Part shown: positions 41,684 through 51,431 of the stretch, piece by piece | Layout of the letters: each line of letters begins with the position of its first letter | Numbering within the stretch: position 1 is the stretch's first letter | Origin: an uncultured Prevotellaceae bacterium | GTDB lineage: Bacteria > Bacteroidota > Bacteroidia > Bacteroidales > Bacteroidaceae | Reading direction: 5' to 3' | DNA: 55,318 nt | NCBI GenBank assembly: GCA_946411565.1 | Contig: CAMKEM010000013.1 | Span: 1 to 55,318, forward strand | Translations under genes and position numbers: made by a program | Notes under the pieces: model-generated | Database searches by the model: none | Seen by the model: the letters and a program-made list of their open reading frames with translations, nothing else | What the model was told of the DNA's origin: nothing

Positions 41684-42307
41684 TTAATTAAAAGTTTTAC
41701 CATTCCATTTAAGGTTCGTTTGCACTATTGCGGGTAGAAACGACATCTTTTCTTCAGAATTCATTAATGGCATTGAAAACTCTATATTAAGTTGCTGTGA
41801 GTTTTTCTTGTCGATACTCGCCAATGTCATCTTTATTTCCTGAGTTTGGATGATTTCTTCAAAACGAGCCTCAGAGATACTATCTGGTTTTACAAGCTTT
41901 GCCTTGTCAGTCAGATTGAGCGTAGAGAGCCAAGTCCAGTTCTTGTCATAGATTTTCACACAACTCTCGCCTTCTGGAGCCTTATATGTAGAAATAACGC
42001 AATAGACAGAATCACCTTCAGATGGCAATATTGCAAATTCCTGTGTAAGTGTCTTTGAAGGATTAAACACGATAAGCTCAGGAGTTAGATGTGTTATACT
42101 AACTGTTCCGCCATATACAATATTCATATAGCTACAAGTATCCTTTGACGGATCAGCACTCATAACAAGAGCCTCCCTGTCAAGTTTCTTCATATAAGGT
42201 TGTATGCTATCAGGAGCATTAATGAAAAACTTCTGAAGACTCTGCGCCTGTGAAGCTATTGCGATTGTCGCGAGAACTATTATAGAGAAAAATCTTTTCA
42301 TTGTCAT
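41684..42307 (-). CDS. DUF3256 family secreted protein
   Basis: The protein has 207 aa with a signal peptide (cleavage after IASQAQ). The DUF3256 pattern is FFINAPDSIQPYMKKLDREALVMS, TVSITHLTPELIVFNPSKTLTQEFAILP and VISTYKAPEGESCVKIYDKNW. The family is Bacteroidetes-specific and of unknown function, probably periplasmic. The start may instead be Met3 (42301). It is divergent from the TPR gene. Confidence 0.82.
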   Translation of the reverse strand: MTMKRFFSIIVLATIAIASQAQSLQKFFINAPDSIQPYMKKLDREALVMSADPSKDTCSYMNIVYGGTVSITHLTPELIVFNPSKTLTQEFAILPSEGDSVYCVISTYKAPEGESCVKIYDKNWTWLSTLNLTDKAKLVKPDSISEARFEEIIQTQEIKMTLASIDKKNSQQLNIEFSMPLMNSEEKMSFLPAIVQTNLKWNGKTFN

Positions 42308-42382
42308 ATCAATTATTTTTTCTGATTTCAGTATGTATTTTTGATGAAAAATAACTACCTTTGCACGCGAATATATATATAA

Positions 42383-43051
42383 ATGGTGAAGAAAGTAGCA
42401 TTAATCATATTCATTACTCTTTCTGTCCTATCTGTAAATGCACAGACAAAGGAGTCGGAGAAACTTGGAAAAGCGATAGAATACTTCGGTGGTGAGAAAT
42501 ACCACGAAGCCCTAATTCTCTTTCAAGGGTTGGCAAAGAAGTATCGTCTCAATCCTCGTTTCTATGCCTATATGGGTGTCTGCTATTACAAGGAGCAGGA
42601 CTACCCACACGCTGCGGAGGTGCTTGACAGTATCATTCCGCATATAGAGCCTTTTCCGCCTCATGAGCGCGGAGTATGCTATTATTCATGCGCAGAGAGC
42701 CATTTTCTGTTAGGCGACTACCCTACCGCCCTCTCCTATTATGAAATGACTCTTCCCGTTGCCTACGACCGCGAGAAAGGAGACATCTATTACCGCATGG
42801 GATGCTGCGGAATGATGATGCAGTCGGATTCAATTCAGATAGAGAATTTCAGACTTGCACAGACATGGTTTGAGAAAGCCGATATGAGCATCCCGGAGAC
42901 CCGTGCCCGAAGGAAACAGACGGAGGTGATGCTGAGAGCCTTACTCGTAACGCATGGACTGAGCGGGACGGATATGACTGGCAAGGAAGCTCGGAATGAT
43001 CAAGACCAGAACGCTGACAAGCAGAGTGGCGATGTTGACAAGAAGGAATAG
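42383..43051 (+). CDS. Secreted TPR protein overlapping the lolE-like gene
   Basis: The protein has 222 aa, a signal peptide (cleavage after NVNAQ) and three to four tetratricopeptide-like repeats: AIEYFGGEKYHEALILFQGLA, AYMGVCYYKEQDYPHAAEVL, SCAESHFLLGDYPTALSYYEM and YRMGCCGMMM. The last about 36 residues (from ALLVTHGLSG) are hydrophilic and are read from DNA antisense to the C-terminus of the convergent lolE-like gene. A -7 element TACCTTTG lies at 42356-42363. Confidence 0.75.
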   Translation: MVKKVALIIFITLSVLSVNAQTKESEKLGKAIEYFGGEKYHEALILFQGLAKKYRLNPRFYAYMGVCYYKEQDYPHAAEVLDSIIPHIEPFPPHERGVCYYSCAESHFLLGDYPTALSYYEMTLPVAYDREKGDIYYRMGCCGMMMQSDSIQIENFRLAQTWFEKADMSIPETRARRKQTEVMLRALLVTHGLSGTDMTGKEARNDQDQNADKQSGDVDKKE

Positions 43052-44188
43052 CGGAATGTTGATTTCCACAGGAACTTCTGCAACATAATAGATTGTAGGA
43101 TCGAGCTTCACGATACCTGTATAATGCTGGAGAAGGCAAATGCCTATTCCGAGGATATTACCGACAATCATGCCCTTGCCGATGATGAAGATGGCAAACC
43201 ATAGGAAAGTATGGCGCACCATACCATTTCGTGCGCCTAAAGCCTTCAATACGCCTATCATCTGCACACGCTCAAGTATGATGATAAGGAGTCCGCTGAT
43301 CATCGTGAATCCCGTTACGCAAACCATAAGGGCAAGGATAATCCACACGTTGAGGTCAAGAAGATCAAGCCATGAGAAAATCTGCGGATTAAGTTCCTCA
43401 ACGGTAGCGGAACAATATGTCTCGCCATAGGCATCAATGCGTTTGTTCACTTTCTTTGTTACGATATGAAGAACCTGATTGAGCTGATCGTACTGATTTA
43501 TAGACAACTCTGCACCAGTAGCCTGATCCGTTTCCCATCCGTTGAGTTTCACTACGCTATATAGGTCGGCAAAGCACATCACCTCATCATATTTCGAAAG
43601 GTTTGTCTGATATACACCACTAACCGTGTATTTCCTCATGCGAATATCATTATTCGTCATGAAATATCCATATACCTTTGAACCTTCATGGAGATTGAGC
43701 TTATCAGACATTGACTTGGAAACAAGAATCCTATTTCCGCTCTTTTCGCTGGAGAATTTCGGGATGCTTCCCTCTATCATATTACGTGACAGGAATGCCG
43801 TGTCGTACTCCTCCCCTATTCCCTTGAATGCAACACCGAGAAAGTCTGAGTCGGTTTTCAATATGCCTTGTGTCATGGCATATCTCTGGACATGCTTAAC
43901 TCCATCAATATGCTTGAGCACAGTCATCATCGAATCATTCAACTGTATAGGCTTAGTATCAGATGTCTGTAAGGTAAAGAAATTGGCAACCGTTATGTCA
44001 CTACCGAATCCCACAACCTTATCACGAATGGTATGCTTGAAGCCAAGTACAACGGCTACGGAAACCAGCATCACGGCAAGACCGAGAGCCACACCTATAG
44101 TGGCAATACGAATAGCAGGGCGACTGACTTTCTGTCCGTCGCCCTCACCATTATATATTTTCCTTGCTATGAATAAAGGGAAGTTCAT
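42941..44188 (-). CDS. ABC transporter permease of LolC/E-FtsX type
   Basis: The 415-aa inner-membrane protein has one N-terminal helix (about 25-50), a large periplasmic MacB-PCD-like domain and three C-terminal helices (about 275-300, 325-350, 378-400). It ends SFLASHIRPAQSMRYE, a typical FtsX/LolE terminus. Lipoprotein release to the outer membrane is the probable role. No ATPase (LolD) is encoded here, so the partner must be elsewhere. It starts 3 nt after the aminotransferase gene and overlaps the TPR gene by 111 bp. Confidence 0.88.
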   Translation of the reverse strand: MNFPLFIARKIYNGEGDGQKVSRPAIRIATIGVALGLAVMLVSVAVVLGFKHTIRDKVVGFGSDITVANFFTLQTSDTKPIQLNDSMMTVLKHIDGVKHVQRYAMTQGILKTDSDFLGVAFKGIGEEYDTAFLSRNMIEGSIPKFSSEKSGNRILVSKSMSDKLNLHEGSKVYGYFMTNNDIRMRKYTVSGVYQTNLSKYDEVMCFADLYSVVKLNGWETDQATGAELSINQYDQLNQVLHIVTKKVNKRIDAYGETYCSATVEELNPQIFSWLDLLDLNVWIILALMVCVTGFTMISGLLIIILERVQMIGVLKALGARNGMVRHTFLWFAIFIIGKGMIVGNILGIGICLLQHYTGIVKLDPTIYYVAEVPVEINIPLFLLVNIATLLVSVLVLIIPSFLASHIRPAQSMRYE

Positions 44189-44191
44189 AAG

Positions 44192-45397
44192 TTATTCTTC
44201 CTCCACTCTTCCAGGATATGCCTCAAGTGCCTTACGAAGCACTACGAGTGCACGCTCAAGATCATCCTTTTTAAGCACATAGGCAATACGTACCTGATTG
44301 ATGCCTGCACCTGGTGTGGTGTAGAAACCTGCAGCAGGAGCCATCATTACAGTTTCACCCTCGTACTCGAAACTCTCGAGACACCAACGGCAGAACTTCT
44401 CTGAATCATCAACAGGAAGCTTTGCAACAGTATAGAATGCACCCATAGGGATTGGCGAATATACACCAGGGATGCGGTTAAGTCCATCAATGAGAACCTT
44501 ACGACGCTCAACATACTCATCATATACATCACGATAGTATTCCTCTGGAGCATCGAGCGAAGCCTCTGCCACAATCTGACCAATCAAAGGTGGAGACAGA
44601 CGAGCCTGACAGAACTTCATCACGGCAGCACGAACCTCCTTGTTCTTGGTGATAAGAGCACCAACACGGATACCACACTCTGAATATCTCTTTGATACAG
44701 AGTCTATGAGGATTACATTCTGCTCAATACCCTCAAGGTGACATGCAGAGATATATGGTGAACCTGTGTAGATATACTCACGATATACCTCATCAGAGAA
44801 GAGATAGAGGTCGTATTTCTTCACAAGGTCACGAATCTGATTCATCTCACGACGTGTATAGAGATAACCCGTAGGATTGTTAGGGTTACAGATCATGATA
44901 GCACGAGTGCGAGAGTTGATCAGTTCCTCAAACTTCTCAACCTTTGGAAGAGAGAAGCCTTCATCAATAGTTGTGGCGATGGTGCGAATCTTTGCACCTG
45001 CAGAGATTGCGAAAGCCATATAGTTGGCGTATGCAGGCTCTGGTACGACAATCTCATCACCAGGGTTAAGGCAAGCCATGAAAGAGAACAACACAGCTTC
45101 AGAACCTCCGCTAGTAATGATGATATCATCAGCAGAGACGTTAATGTTGTACTTCTCGTAATAGCCTACAAGTTTTTCTCTATATGACTGATAACCCTGT
45201 GAAGGGGAATACTCAAGGATGGTGCGGTCAATATTCTTCAATGCGTCAAGACCAACCTGCGGAGTTGGCAGGTCTGGCTGTCCGATGTTGAGGTGGTAAA
45301 CCTTTGTACCGCGTTTCTTTGCTGCTACGGCAAGAGGTGCGAGTTTTCTAATTGGAGACTCAGGCATCTCATGTCCGCGAACTGATATTTTTGGCAT
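44192..45397 (-). CDS. Class I/II PLP-dependent aminotransferase (aspartate-type)
   Basis: The 401-aa enzyme shows HLNIGQPDLPTP, NPNNPTGYLYTRREM, SDEVYREYIY and the PLP lysine in DSVSKRYSECGIRVG. This fits aspartate aminotransferases of subgroup I-gamma or related enzymes. Fold and length are complete. A perfect promoter lies upstream at 45426-45456. The lolE-like gene follows after 3 nt, so the two are co-transcribed. Confidence 0.92.
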   Translation of the reverse strand: MPKISVRGHEMPESPIRKLAPLAVAAKKRGTKVYHLNIGQPDLPTPQVGLDALKNIDRTILEYSPSQGYQSYREKLVGYYEKYNINVSADDIIITSGGSEAVLFSFMACLNPGDEIVVPEPAYANYMAFAISAGAKIRTIATTIDEGFSLPKVEKFEELINSRTRAIMICNPNNPTGYLYTRREMNQIRDLVKKYDLYLFSDEVYREYIYTGSPYISACHLEGIEQNVILIDSVSKRYSECGIRVGALITKNKEVRAAVMKFCQARLSPPLIGQIVAEASLDAPEEYYRDVYDEYVERRKVLIDGLNRIPGVYSPIPMGAFYTVAKLPVDDSEKFCRWCLESFEYEGETVMMAPAAGFYTTPGAGINQVRIAYVLKKDDLERALVVLRKALEAYPGRVEEE

Positions 45398-45425
45398 TTT
45401 TTATTAATTAATGTAAATTTACGTG

Positions 45426-45456
45426 CAAAGGTACAGAAATCTATTCGTTTATCAAA
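45426..45456 (-). promoter_or_regulatory. Consensus promoter of the aminotransferase-lolE unit
   Basis: On the minus strand TTTG (45456-45453), exactly 19 nt, then TACCTTTG (45433-45426). Confidence 0.75.
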
Positions 45457-45595
45457 ATAATCTTTACTAAAAATCCTCATAAAATATAATATAATGTAAA
45501 AATCTTCGGTTTTACGGGAAAAATTCGTAATTTTGCATCAAACATTTTTATAAAGTGTAAAGTTAAAAGTATAAAGAACAAAGTAAAATAACAAA

Positions 45596-46099
45596 ATGAA
45601 ATCTATAACATCACAATGGTACGAGGTTAAGGTTCGTTATGACAAGATGACTGACGACGGCACCCCAAAGCCAATAACAGAACAGTATGTAGTTGATGCC
45701 CTTACTTTCACAGAGGCAGAAAGTATTATTACCGAAGAGATGTCTGTTTATATCTCTGGTGAATTCAACATTAATGGCATCAAGCCAGCATCTTACAAGG
45801 AGATATTTTTCTCAGATCTTAACAACGATGACCGTTGGTTCAAGGCAAAGCTCCAGTTTATCACATTCGATGAGAAGACGCAGAAGGAAAAGCGTTCTGC
45901 AGTCAATTATCTGGTTCAGGCTCATACCCTACCACAGGCTGTAAAGTATATCGGCGATGTTATGGGACAGACAATGATTGATTATGTAATCTCAAACATT
46001 TCCGAGACAAACATCCTTGATGTTTTCCAGCACAACGACCTGAAATCAAGCAAAGAGCCTGATGACAAGCCTGAGTACGAGGAAAACGCAAATGCATAG
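45596..46099 (+). CDS. DUF4494 family protein
   Basis: The 167-aa cytoplasmic protein matches DUF4494: QWYEVKVRYDKMTDDG, VVDALTFTEAESIITEEM, DDRWFKAKLQFITFDEKT and NYLVQAHTLPQAVKYI. The family is restricted to Bacteroidetes, with unknown function. A -7 element TAATTTTG lies at 45528-45535. An 11-nt array follows the gene. Confidence 0.85.
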   Translation: MKSITSQWYEVKVRYDKMTDDGTPKPITEQYVVDALTFTEAESIITEEMSVYISGEFNINGIKPASYKEIFFSDLNNDDRWFKAKLQFITFDEKTQKEKRSAVNYLVQAHTLPQAVKYIGDVMGQTMIDYVISNISETNILDVFQHNDLKSSKEPDDKPEYEENANA

Positions 46100-46140
46100 T
46101 TAGCGTAAGTCCGACAATCTTTCTTTAAGATATAGTAGCA

Positions 46141-46228
46141 GCTCCAATCCAAGTCCAATTCAGCTCCAATTCAAGTCCAATCGGGAATTGGAAATATATT
46201 GGCTTTACAATGGATGTGCATTGGTTAT
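46141..46228. repeat. Eight-unit array in exact 11-nt register
   Basis: The units are GCTCCAATCCA, AGTCCAATTCA, GCTCCAATTCA, AGTCCAATCGG, GAATTGGAAAT, ATATTGGCTTT, ACAATGGATGT and GCATTGGTTAT. The first half repeats TCCAAT and the second half ATTGG, its inverse, so the array is also a loose palindrome. Confidence 0.8.
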
Positions 46229-46313
46229 GCAAACTATTATATTTGCTAATTAGTAATTTGTAATTTGGAACTTGCCTTAGCTTGATGAGCTTTAGCGAAT
46301 AATTACAGAAAAA

Positions 46314-46985
46314 ATGTATCCAGTAAAAGAAAATCTCCTGAAGGTGAAGCAAAGTCTGCACGAAAGTATTGAACTCGTGGCAGTTAGTAAGTTTCACCCG
46401 AAAGAATATATAGAAGAGGCATACGCTGCTGGTCATCGTGTTTTCGGAGAGAGCCGTGAACAGGAACTCAAGCAGAAGCATCAAGAATTGCCACAGGATA
46501 TAAAGTGGCATTTCATCGGTCATTTGCAGACCAATAAGGTGAAATATATTGCACCATACGTAACAATGATTGAAACCGTTGACTCCATCCGACTTCTTCG
46601 CGAGATAGAGAAACAGGCTGCAAAGGTTGAGCGTGTGATAGACGTGCTTCTCGAACTTCACATTGCCGACGAGGAAACAAAGAGCGGAATGTCACTCGAT
46701 GAATGCCGAGAATTGCTTGCTGATGGTGAGTGGAAAACCATGTCACACATCCGCATCCGTGGTATAATGATGATGGCAAGTAATGTGGATAATGATGAAA
46801 AAATCCGTCAGGAATTCATCACAGCCGCTGATTTCTTCGATGAAGTAAAGGCAAAATATTTTGCCGATGATGATTCCTTCTCTGAGCGTTCATACGGTAT
46901 GAGTGGCGACTATCTAATAGCTCAGGAATGCCGTAGCACGATGGTTAGAATTGGTACCACGATATTTGGTCCAAGAGTGTATTGA
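46314..46985 (+). CDS. YggS-type PLP homeostasis protein
   Basis: The 223-aa PLP-binding TIM-barrel protein (PLPBP/YggS family) buffers pyridoxal phosphate and affects amino-acid pools. The PLP lysine is in VAVSKFH (Lys26). FGESREQEL and WHFIGHLQTNKVKYI are conserved, as is MGMSxD-like YGMSGDYLIAQECRSTMVRIGTTIFG. The usual N of FGEN is replaced by S. The stop overlaps the TTG start of tamB. Confidence 0.93.
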   Translation: MYPVKENLLKVKQSLHESIELVAVSKFHPKEYIEEAYAAGHRVFGESREQELKQKHQELPQDIKWHFIGHLQTNKVKYIAPYVTMIETVDSIRLLREIEKQAAKVERVIDVLLELHIADEETKSGMSLDECRELLADGEWKTMSHIRIRGIMMMASNVDNDEKIRQEFITAADFFDEVKAKYFADDDSFSERSYGMSGDYLIAQECRSTMVRIGTTIFGPRVY

Positions 46986-49900
46986 ACAAGACCCTACTCC
47001 ACATATTGTCCAGAACCATATGGACTATTGTAGGTCTGTATGCTGTACTGATGGTAGCTATTCATCTACCATCAGTACAGGCATTTATTGCGGATGGGTT
47101 AAAGGAAAAGATTGAAGACGTTATAGGTACTCGCGTTGAGATAGAGAGAGTGAACTTAGGTTTCCTCAACCGAGTGATTGTAGATGGATTTGAGGTTTAC
47201 GACCACAATAAGGAACGTCTACTTAAAACCACACGTGTTTCTGCCAAGATAGACCTTATCGACCTTATCATGAGCGGTAAGATAAACCTTACCTCGGCTC
47301 AGCTCTTCGGTCTTGATGCCAATATCTACAAGAAGAATCCCAATGATGATCTTAACTTCCAGTTCATTGTTGATTCGCTTTCTTCCAAAGACACTACATC
47401 CCACACTCCGCTTAATCTCCAGATCTCATCTCTCGTCATCCGCAATGGTGCTGTGAGGTATAATCTGAGATACCTTCCAGAAAATGAAGGAAAGTTTGAT
47501 ATCAACCATCTGTCTGTAAGCAATTTATCCACCCATATCATGCTCTATGAGCTTACCGATGATGCCATTGATATCAACGTAAAGCATTTCTCGCTTCAGG
47601 AAAAAAAAGGATTGAAAGTAAATGATATTCAGTTTCATGCCAAGGCTGATGCTCATAGGGCAGGCATCACCAATCTCCATATCGCCCTACCCCATTCTGA
47701 AATCAATATCCCGAAGTTAAGAGCCGACTATAATTTCAAGAACGGCAAGATTGTAGCTGAAGACTTGAAATTCAGCACTACACTCGATATTCCACAGTTC
47801 AGTTTCCAAGATATAGCCAGTTTATTGCCATTCGAGACAAAGCATCTTCCCAACCTTTCTGCTAAGGTTTCTGTAAATGGCGAAAATGGTAATGCAAATT
47901 TCAAGACATCCCTAAAGACTTCTGACAATTCTCTCGAACTTGATGCAGAGGGTAAGGCAGAGGCATTTCTGACGGATAACCTTAAATGGCGTATTGATCC
48001 ATTATCTTTATATGCCTCCTCATCATTATTTGATATTCTGAATAACATTACTCCTATGCCCTCACAGGTCATGGGACTTGGTGATGTGGCACTCAACGGA
48101 ACTGCATACGGTACAAAATCATCAATATCCTTTGATCAGAACATAACCACTGGCAAATGTGGAACCCTTGCCATTACGGGAGAATACAAAGATAATGATC
48201 TTGATGCGCATATCAAGACCGATGATCTTGCTCTCGGACAGATACTCGGTAATACAGAAATAGGAATACTTGCTGTAGATGCCTCTGCCGATGTTACGCT
48301 TAACGAAGGCAAGATATCATCAGCAAAGTTTGATGGTCTGATACCTCAGTTCCAGTTCCGCAACTACACCTATCAAAATATGGATTTGGTGGGCGAGTAT
48401 AATAATGGCAATGTAGAAGGAAAATTCTCTATAGACGATCCTAACGCCTTACTAACAATAAATGCAAAGGCAAAGCTTGCAAACAAGGTTAAGGATATAG
48501 ATGCAGACATAGAACTTGAGCACCTCAATCCCAAGCAGTTAGGACTTACCGACAAATGGAATAATGCGGTATTCTCATTACGATGCACCACCAATCTCCA
48601 CGGCAGTTCTATTGATGACATCGTGGGATATGTGGATATCTCAAATCTCAGTATGGTAGGTGCTACCTCGTCCGAAAACCTATTCGTCCAGAATATCCAT
48701 GTAAGTTCCACTCACAATAGCGATTCCGAACGTCAGATATCCATTGAGGGAGACGACATAAAGTTGCTTCTAAAAGGTGATTTCACACCTTCACAGTTGC
48801 ATAACACCGTCATCGGACTCGTTCAGCAACAGTTGCCTTCCTTCCCTGGTATTGGTGATAAGGTTTCGGGAGCGGGAAATGTCATCATCGATGGACAGAT
48901 GCTCTCTACTGAATGGTTCCGCAAACTTCTTGGAGTGGATATCGACCTTCACCGCCCTGCAACCTTGCAAGGTTACATCAATGGTTATACCAAGCAGGCT
49001 AACCTCTTCCTTGATGTACCAGCCATAAAGGCATTCAACCGTGAACTGGAGAACGTCCAAGTGCTGTTATGGACTCCTGGGGACGGACTTTGCAGTAGTA
49101 TCTCTGTACAGATGGTTGATATGGACAAGGCACCCTTCAGTATTGCCCTTGAAGCCAAAGCTCATGATGACAAGTTGAATGCCACCGTTGCATGGAACAA
49201 TAACAGGGAGAATATCTTCCGAGGAAAGGTTAATCTGCAATCAAGCGTAACCTCTACTTCTGTCGCGCCTAATTCATCACCAATAATTCATGTTGGTATT
49301 GACAAATCAGACATTCAGATTGGTGATAGCATTTGGCGACTACATTCAAAAGATATTGTATATGCCGACAACCGTCTAAGCATTGATCATTTCGCCTTTG
49401 AGAACGACTATCAGCACATCTATGTCAATGGTGTTGCTTCAAAGTCCTCTAACGATTATCTCATGGCAGACCTCAAGAATGTCAATGTGAACTATATCCT
49501 TAACCTCGTTAATTTCCACTCTGTGGAATTTGGTGGCTTTGCCAGCGGACATCTTGCAGGTCATAGCATTCTCTCCTCTCCAGAGGCTTCTGCCCACCTC
49601 GATGTGGCAGCCTTTACCTTTCAGGAAGGCAGAATGGGCAATCTCCACATTGATGCAAAGCTCAATAACTCAAAAAAACAGATTGACCTTGAGGCATACG
49701 CAGACGAGGATGACAAGACACTTCTCAATATCGGTGGATTCGTGTCACCTCAACGTGAGGAACTTGAACTCGACATTCAGACAAAGAACGAGCACCTTGA
49801 TTTCATGCATTCTTTCTGTAGCTCATTCCTAAGTAATGTTGACGGAACATGTACAGGTCGTCTGCGTCTCTTCGGACCATTCTCTGGTGTTAACCTCGAA

Positions 49901-51388
49901 GGAACGATGCTGATAGATGGTGCTGTAACAGTATCTTCTCTCAACTGTCGATATGCCTTCCATGGTGACACCATAACTTTTGTGCCAAATGATATTCGTG
50001 TTTCAAAACAACTGATTTACGACAAATACGGCAATAAGGCATATTTCTCTGGTGCTCTGCATCATAAGTGCCTTAGTCGTATGACCTACGATTTTGACAT
50101 AGATGCCGAGAAATTCCTTTGCTACGACTTCCGCGAGTTTGGTGAACAGAACTTTTACGGTACAGCCTTTATGACTGGAAAATGCACTATAACAGGTCGT
50201 AGTAGTGAGCTTCTTTTCGATGTTAAGGGTAACGTAGAGCCAGGTAGTAGCATGGTATATAATGCCTCAAGTCCAGATGCCATAACACGTTCAGAGTTCA
50301 TTAATTGGGGATCTGTAACAGCAAAGCAGAAGATAGCTAACAGCCAACAGCCAACAACCAATAATCAGCACCCAGACAAGGATGTTAGTACCAATATGCG
50401 AATGAACTTCCTTGTCAATGTTACTCCAGATGCCACCCTCCGTCTGCTTATGGATCGTAACACGGGCGACTATATAGACCTTCACGGTTCTGGCGTACTT
50501 CGTGCCAACTATTATAACAAGGGTAGCTTTGACCTCTTCGGCAACTACCTTATCAACGATGGAATCTATAAGATGACCATCCAGAACGTCATCAACCGTA
50601 ACTTCGATTTCCAAAGGGGCAGTAGCATAGCATTCAGCGGAGATCCATATAATGCCGTTCTCAACATGCAGGCTAAATATACTCTGAATAGCGTTTCACT
50701 TTCCGATCTCAACATTGGTAACTCATTCTCAAGCAATAACATAAAGGTTGATTGTCTGATGGATATTACAGGTTCACCTGCAGCACCAGTCGTTACATTC
50801 AACCTCGATCCACATACTAATAACGCTGAGGTTCGCCAGATGATATTCTCTCTCATCAATGGTGAGGAAGAGCTCAATCAGCAGGTACTCTACCTTCTCT
50901 CTGTCGGACGTTTCTATGCACAGGGCAACAACAATGCCAATATGCAGGAGAACCGCACTAATCAGACTTCTCTTGCCATGCAGAGCATTGTTAGTGGAAC
51001 GCTATCACAGCAAATCAACAATGCCCTTAGCAAGATGATGAAGAATAACAACTGGAACTTTGGTGCAAATATCTCACCTGGCGATGAGGGTTTCTATAAT
51101 GCTGAGTATGAAGGACTCATCAATGGTTCTATGCTCAACAACCGACTTCTCTTCAATGGTCAGTTTGGCTATCGTGATAAGGCAACCACCGCTAATCAGG
51201 AGTTTATAGGCGATTTCGACCTACGATATCTTCTCTTGCCTAACGGAAACGTTGCCGTGAGGGTTTATAACCAGACCAACGACCGATTCTTTGTTGCCAA
51301 TTCGCTCAACACTCAAGGGCTCGGTCTCATATTGAAATACGACTTCAACACCTTCCGCACATTGTTCAGAAGGAAAAGAAGGCAGTAG
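46982..51388 (+). CDS. tamB: TamB-like translocation and assembly protein
   Basis: The protein has 1468 aa: an N-terminal membrane anchor (about 9-30), a very long repetitive beta-helical or AsmA/TamB-like groove, and the C-terminal TamB (DUF490) domain (about 1100-1460: DGIYKMTIQNVINRNFDFQ, NLDPHTNNAEVRQMIFSLI). Such proteins bridge the periplasm and are linked to outer-membrane protein insertion and phospholipid transport. The TTG at 46982 overlaps the yggS stop (TTGA); no later Met keeps the anchor. The length is typical of the Bacteroidetes form. Confidence 0.88.
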   Translation: MNKTLLHILSRTIWTIVGLYAVLMVAIHLPSVQAFIADGLKEKIEDVIGTRVEIERVNLGFLNRVIVDGFEVYDHNKERLLKTTRVSAKIDLIDLIMSGKINLTSAQLFGLDANIYKKNPNDDLNFQFIVDSLSSKDTTSHTPLNLQISSLVIRNGAVRYNLRYLPENEGKFDINHLSVSNLSTHIMLYELTDDAIDINVKHFSLQEKKGLKVNDIQFHAKADAHRAGITNLHIALPHSEINIPKLRADYNFKNGKIVAEDLKFSTTLDIPQFSFQDIASLLPFETKHLPNLSAKVSVNGENGNANFKTSLKTSDNSLELDAEGKAEAFLTDNLKWRIDPLSLYASSSLFDILNNITPMPSQVMGLGDVALNGTAYGTKSSISFDQNITTGKCGTLAITGEYKDNDLDAHIKTDDLALGQILGNTEIGILAVDASADVTLNEGKISSAKFDGLIPQFQFRNYTYQNMDLVGEYNNGNVEGKFSIDDPNALLTINAKAKLANKVKDIDADIELEHLNPKQLGLTDKWNNAVFSLRCTTNLHGSSIDDIVGYVDISNLSMVGATSSENLFVQNIHVSSTHNSDSERQISIEGDDIKLLLKGDFTPSQLHNTVIGLVQQQLPSFPGIGDKVSGAGNVIIDGQMLSTEWFRKLLGVDIDLHRPATLQGYINGYTKQANLFLDVPAIKAFNRELENVQVLLWTPGDGLCSSISVQMVDMDKAPFSIALEAKAHDDKLNATVAWNNNRENIFRGKVNLQSSVTSTSVAPNSSPIIHVGIDKSDIQIGDSIWRLHSKDIVYADNRLSIDHFAFENDYQHIYVNGVASKSSNDYLMADLKNVNVNYILNLVNFHSVEFGGFASGHLAGHSILSSPEASAHLDVAAFTFQEGRMGNLHIDAKLNNSKKQIDLEAYADEDDKTLLNIGGFVSPQREELELDIQTKNEHLDFMHSFCSSFLSNVDGTCTGRLRLFGPFSGVNLEGTMLIDGAVTVSSLNCRYAFHGDTITFVPNDIRVSKQLIYDKYGNKAYFSGALHHKCLSRMTYDFDIDAEKFLCYDFREFGEQNFYGTAFMTGKCTITGRSSELLFDVKGNVEPGSSMVYNASSPDAITRSEFINWGSVTAKQKIANSQQPTTNNQHPDKDVSTNMRMNFLVNVTPDATLRLLMDRNTGDYIDLHGSGVLRANYYNKGSFDLFGNYLINDGIYKMTIQNVINRNFDFQRGSSIAFSGDPYNAVLNMQAKYTLNSVSLSDLNIGNSFSSNNIKVDCLMDITGSPAAPVVTFNLDPHTNNAEVRQMIFSLINGEEELNQQVLYLLSVGRFYAQGNNNANMQENRTNQTSLAMQSIVSGTLSQQINNALSKMMKNNNWNFGANISPGDEGFYNAEYEGLINGSMLNNRLLFNGQFGYRDKATTANQEFIGDFDLRYLLLPNGNVAVRVYNQTNDRFFVANSLNTQGLGLILKYDFNTFRTLFRRKRRQ

Positions 51389-51431
51389 AATATTTTGACA
51401 CACATAATTGTCAAGGGGCATAAACAACTTG

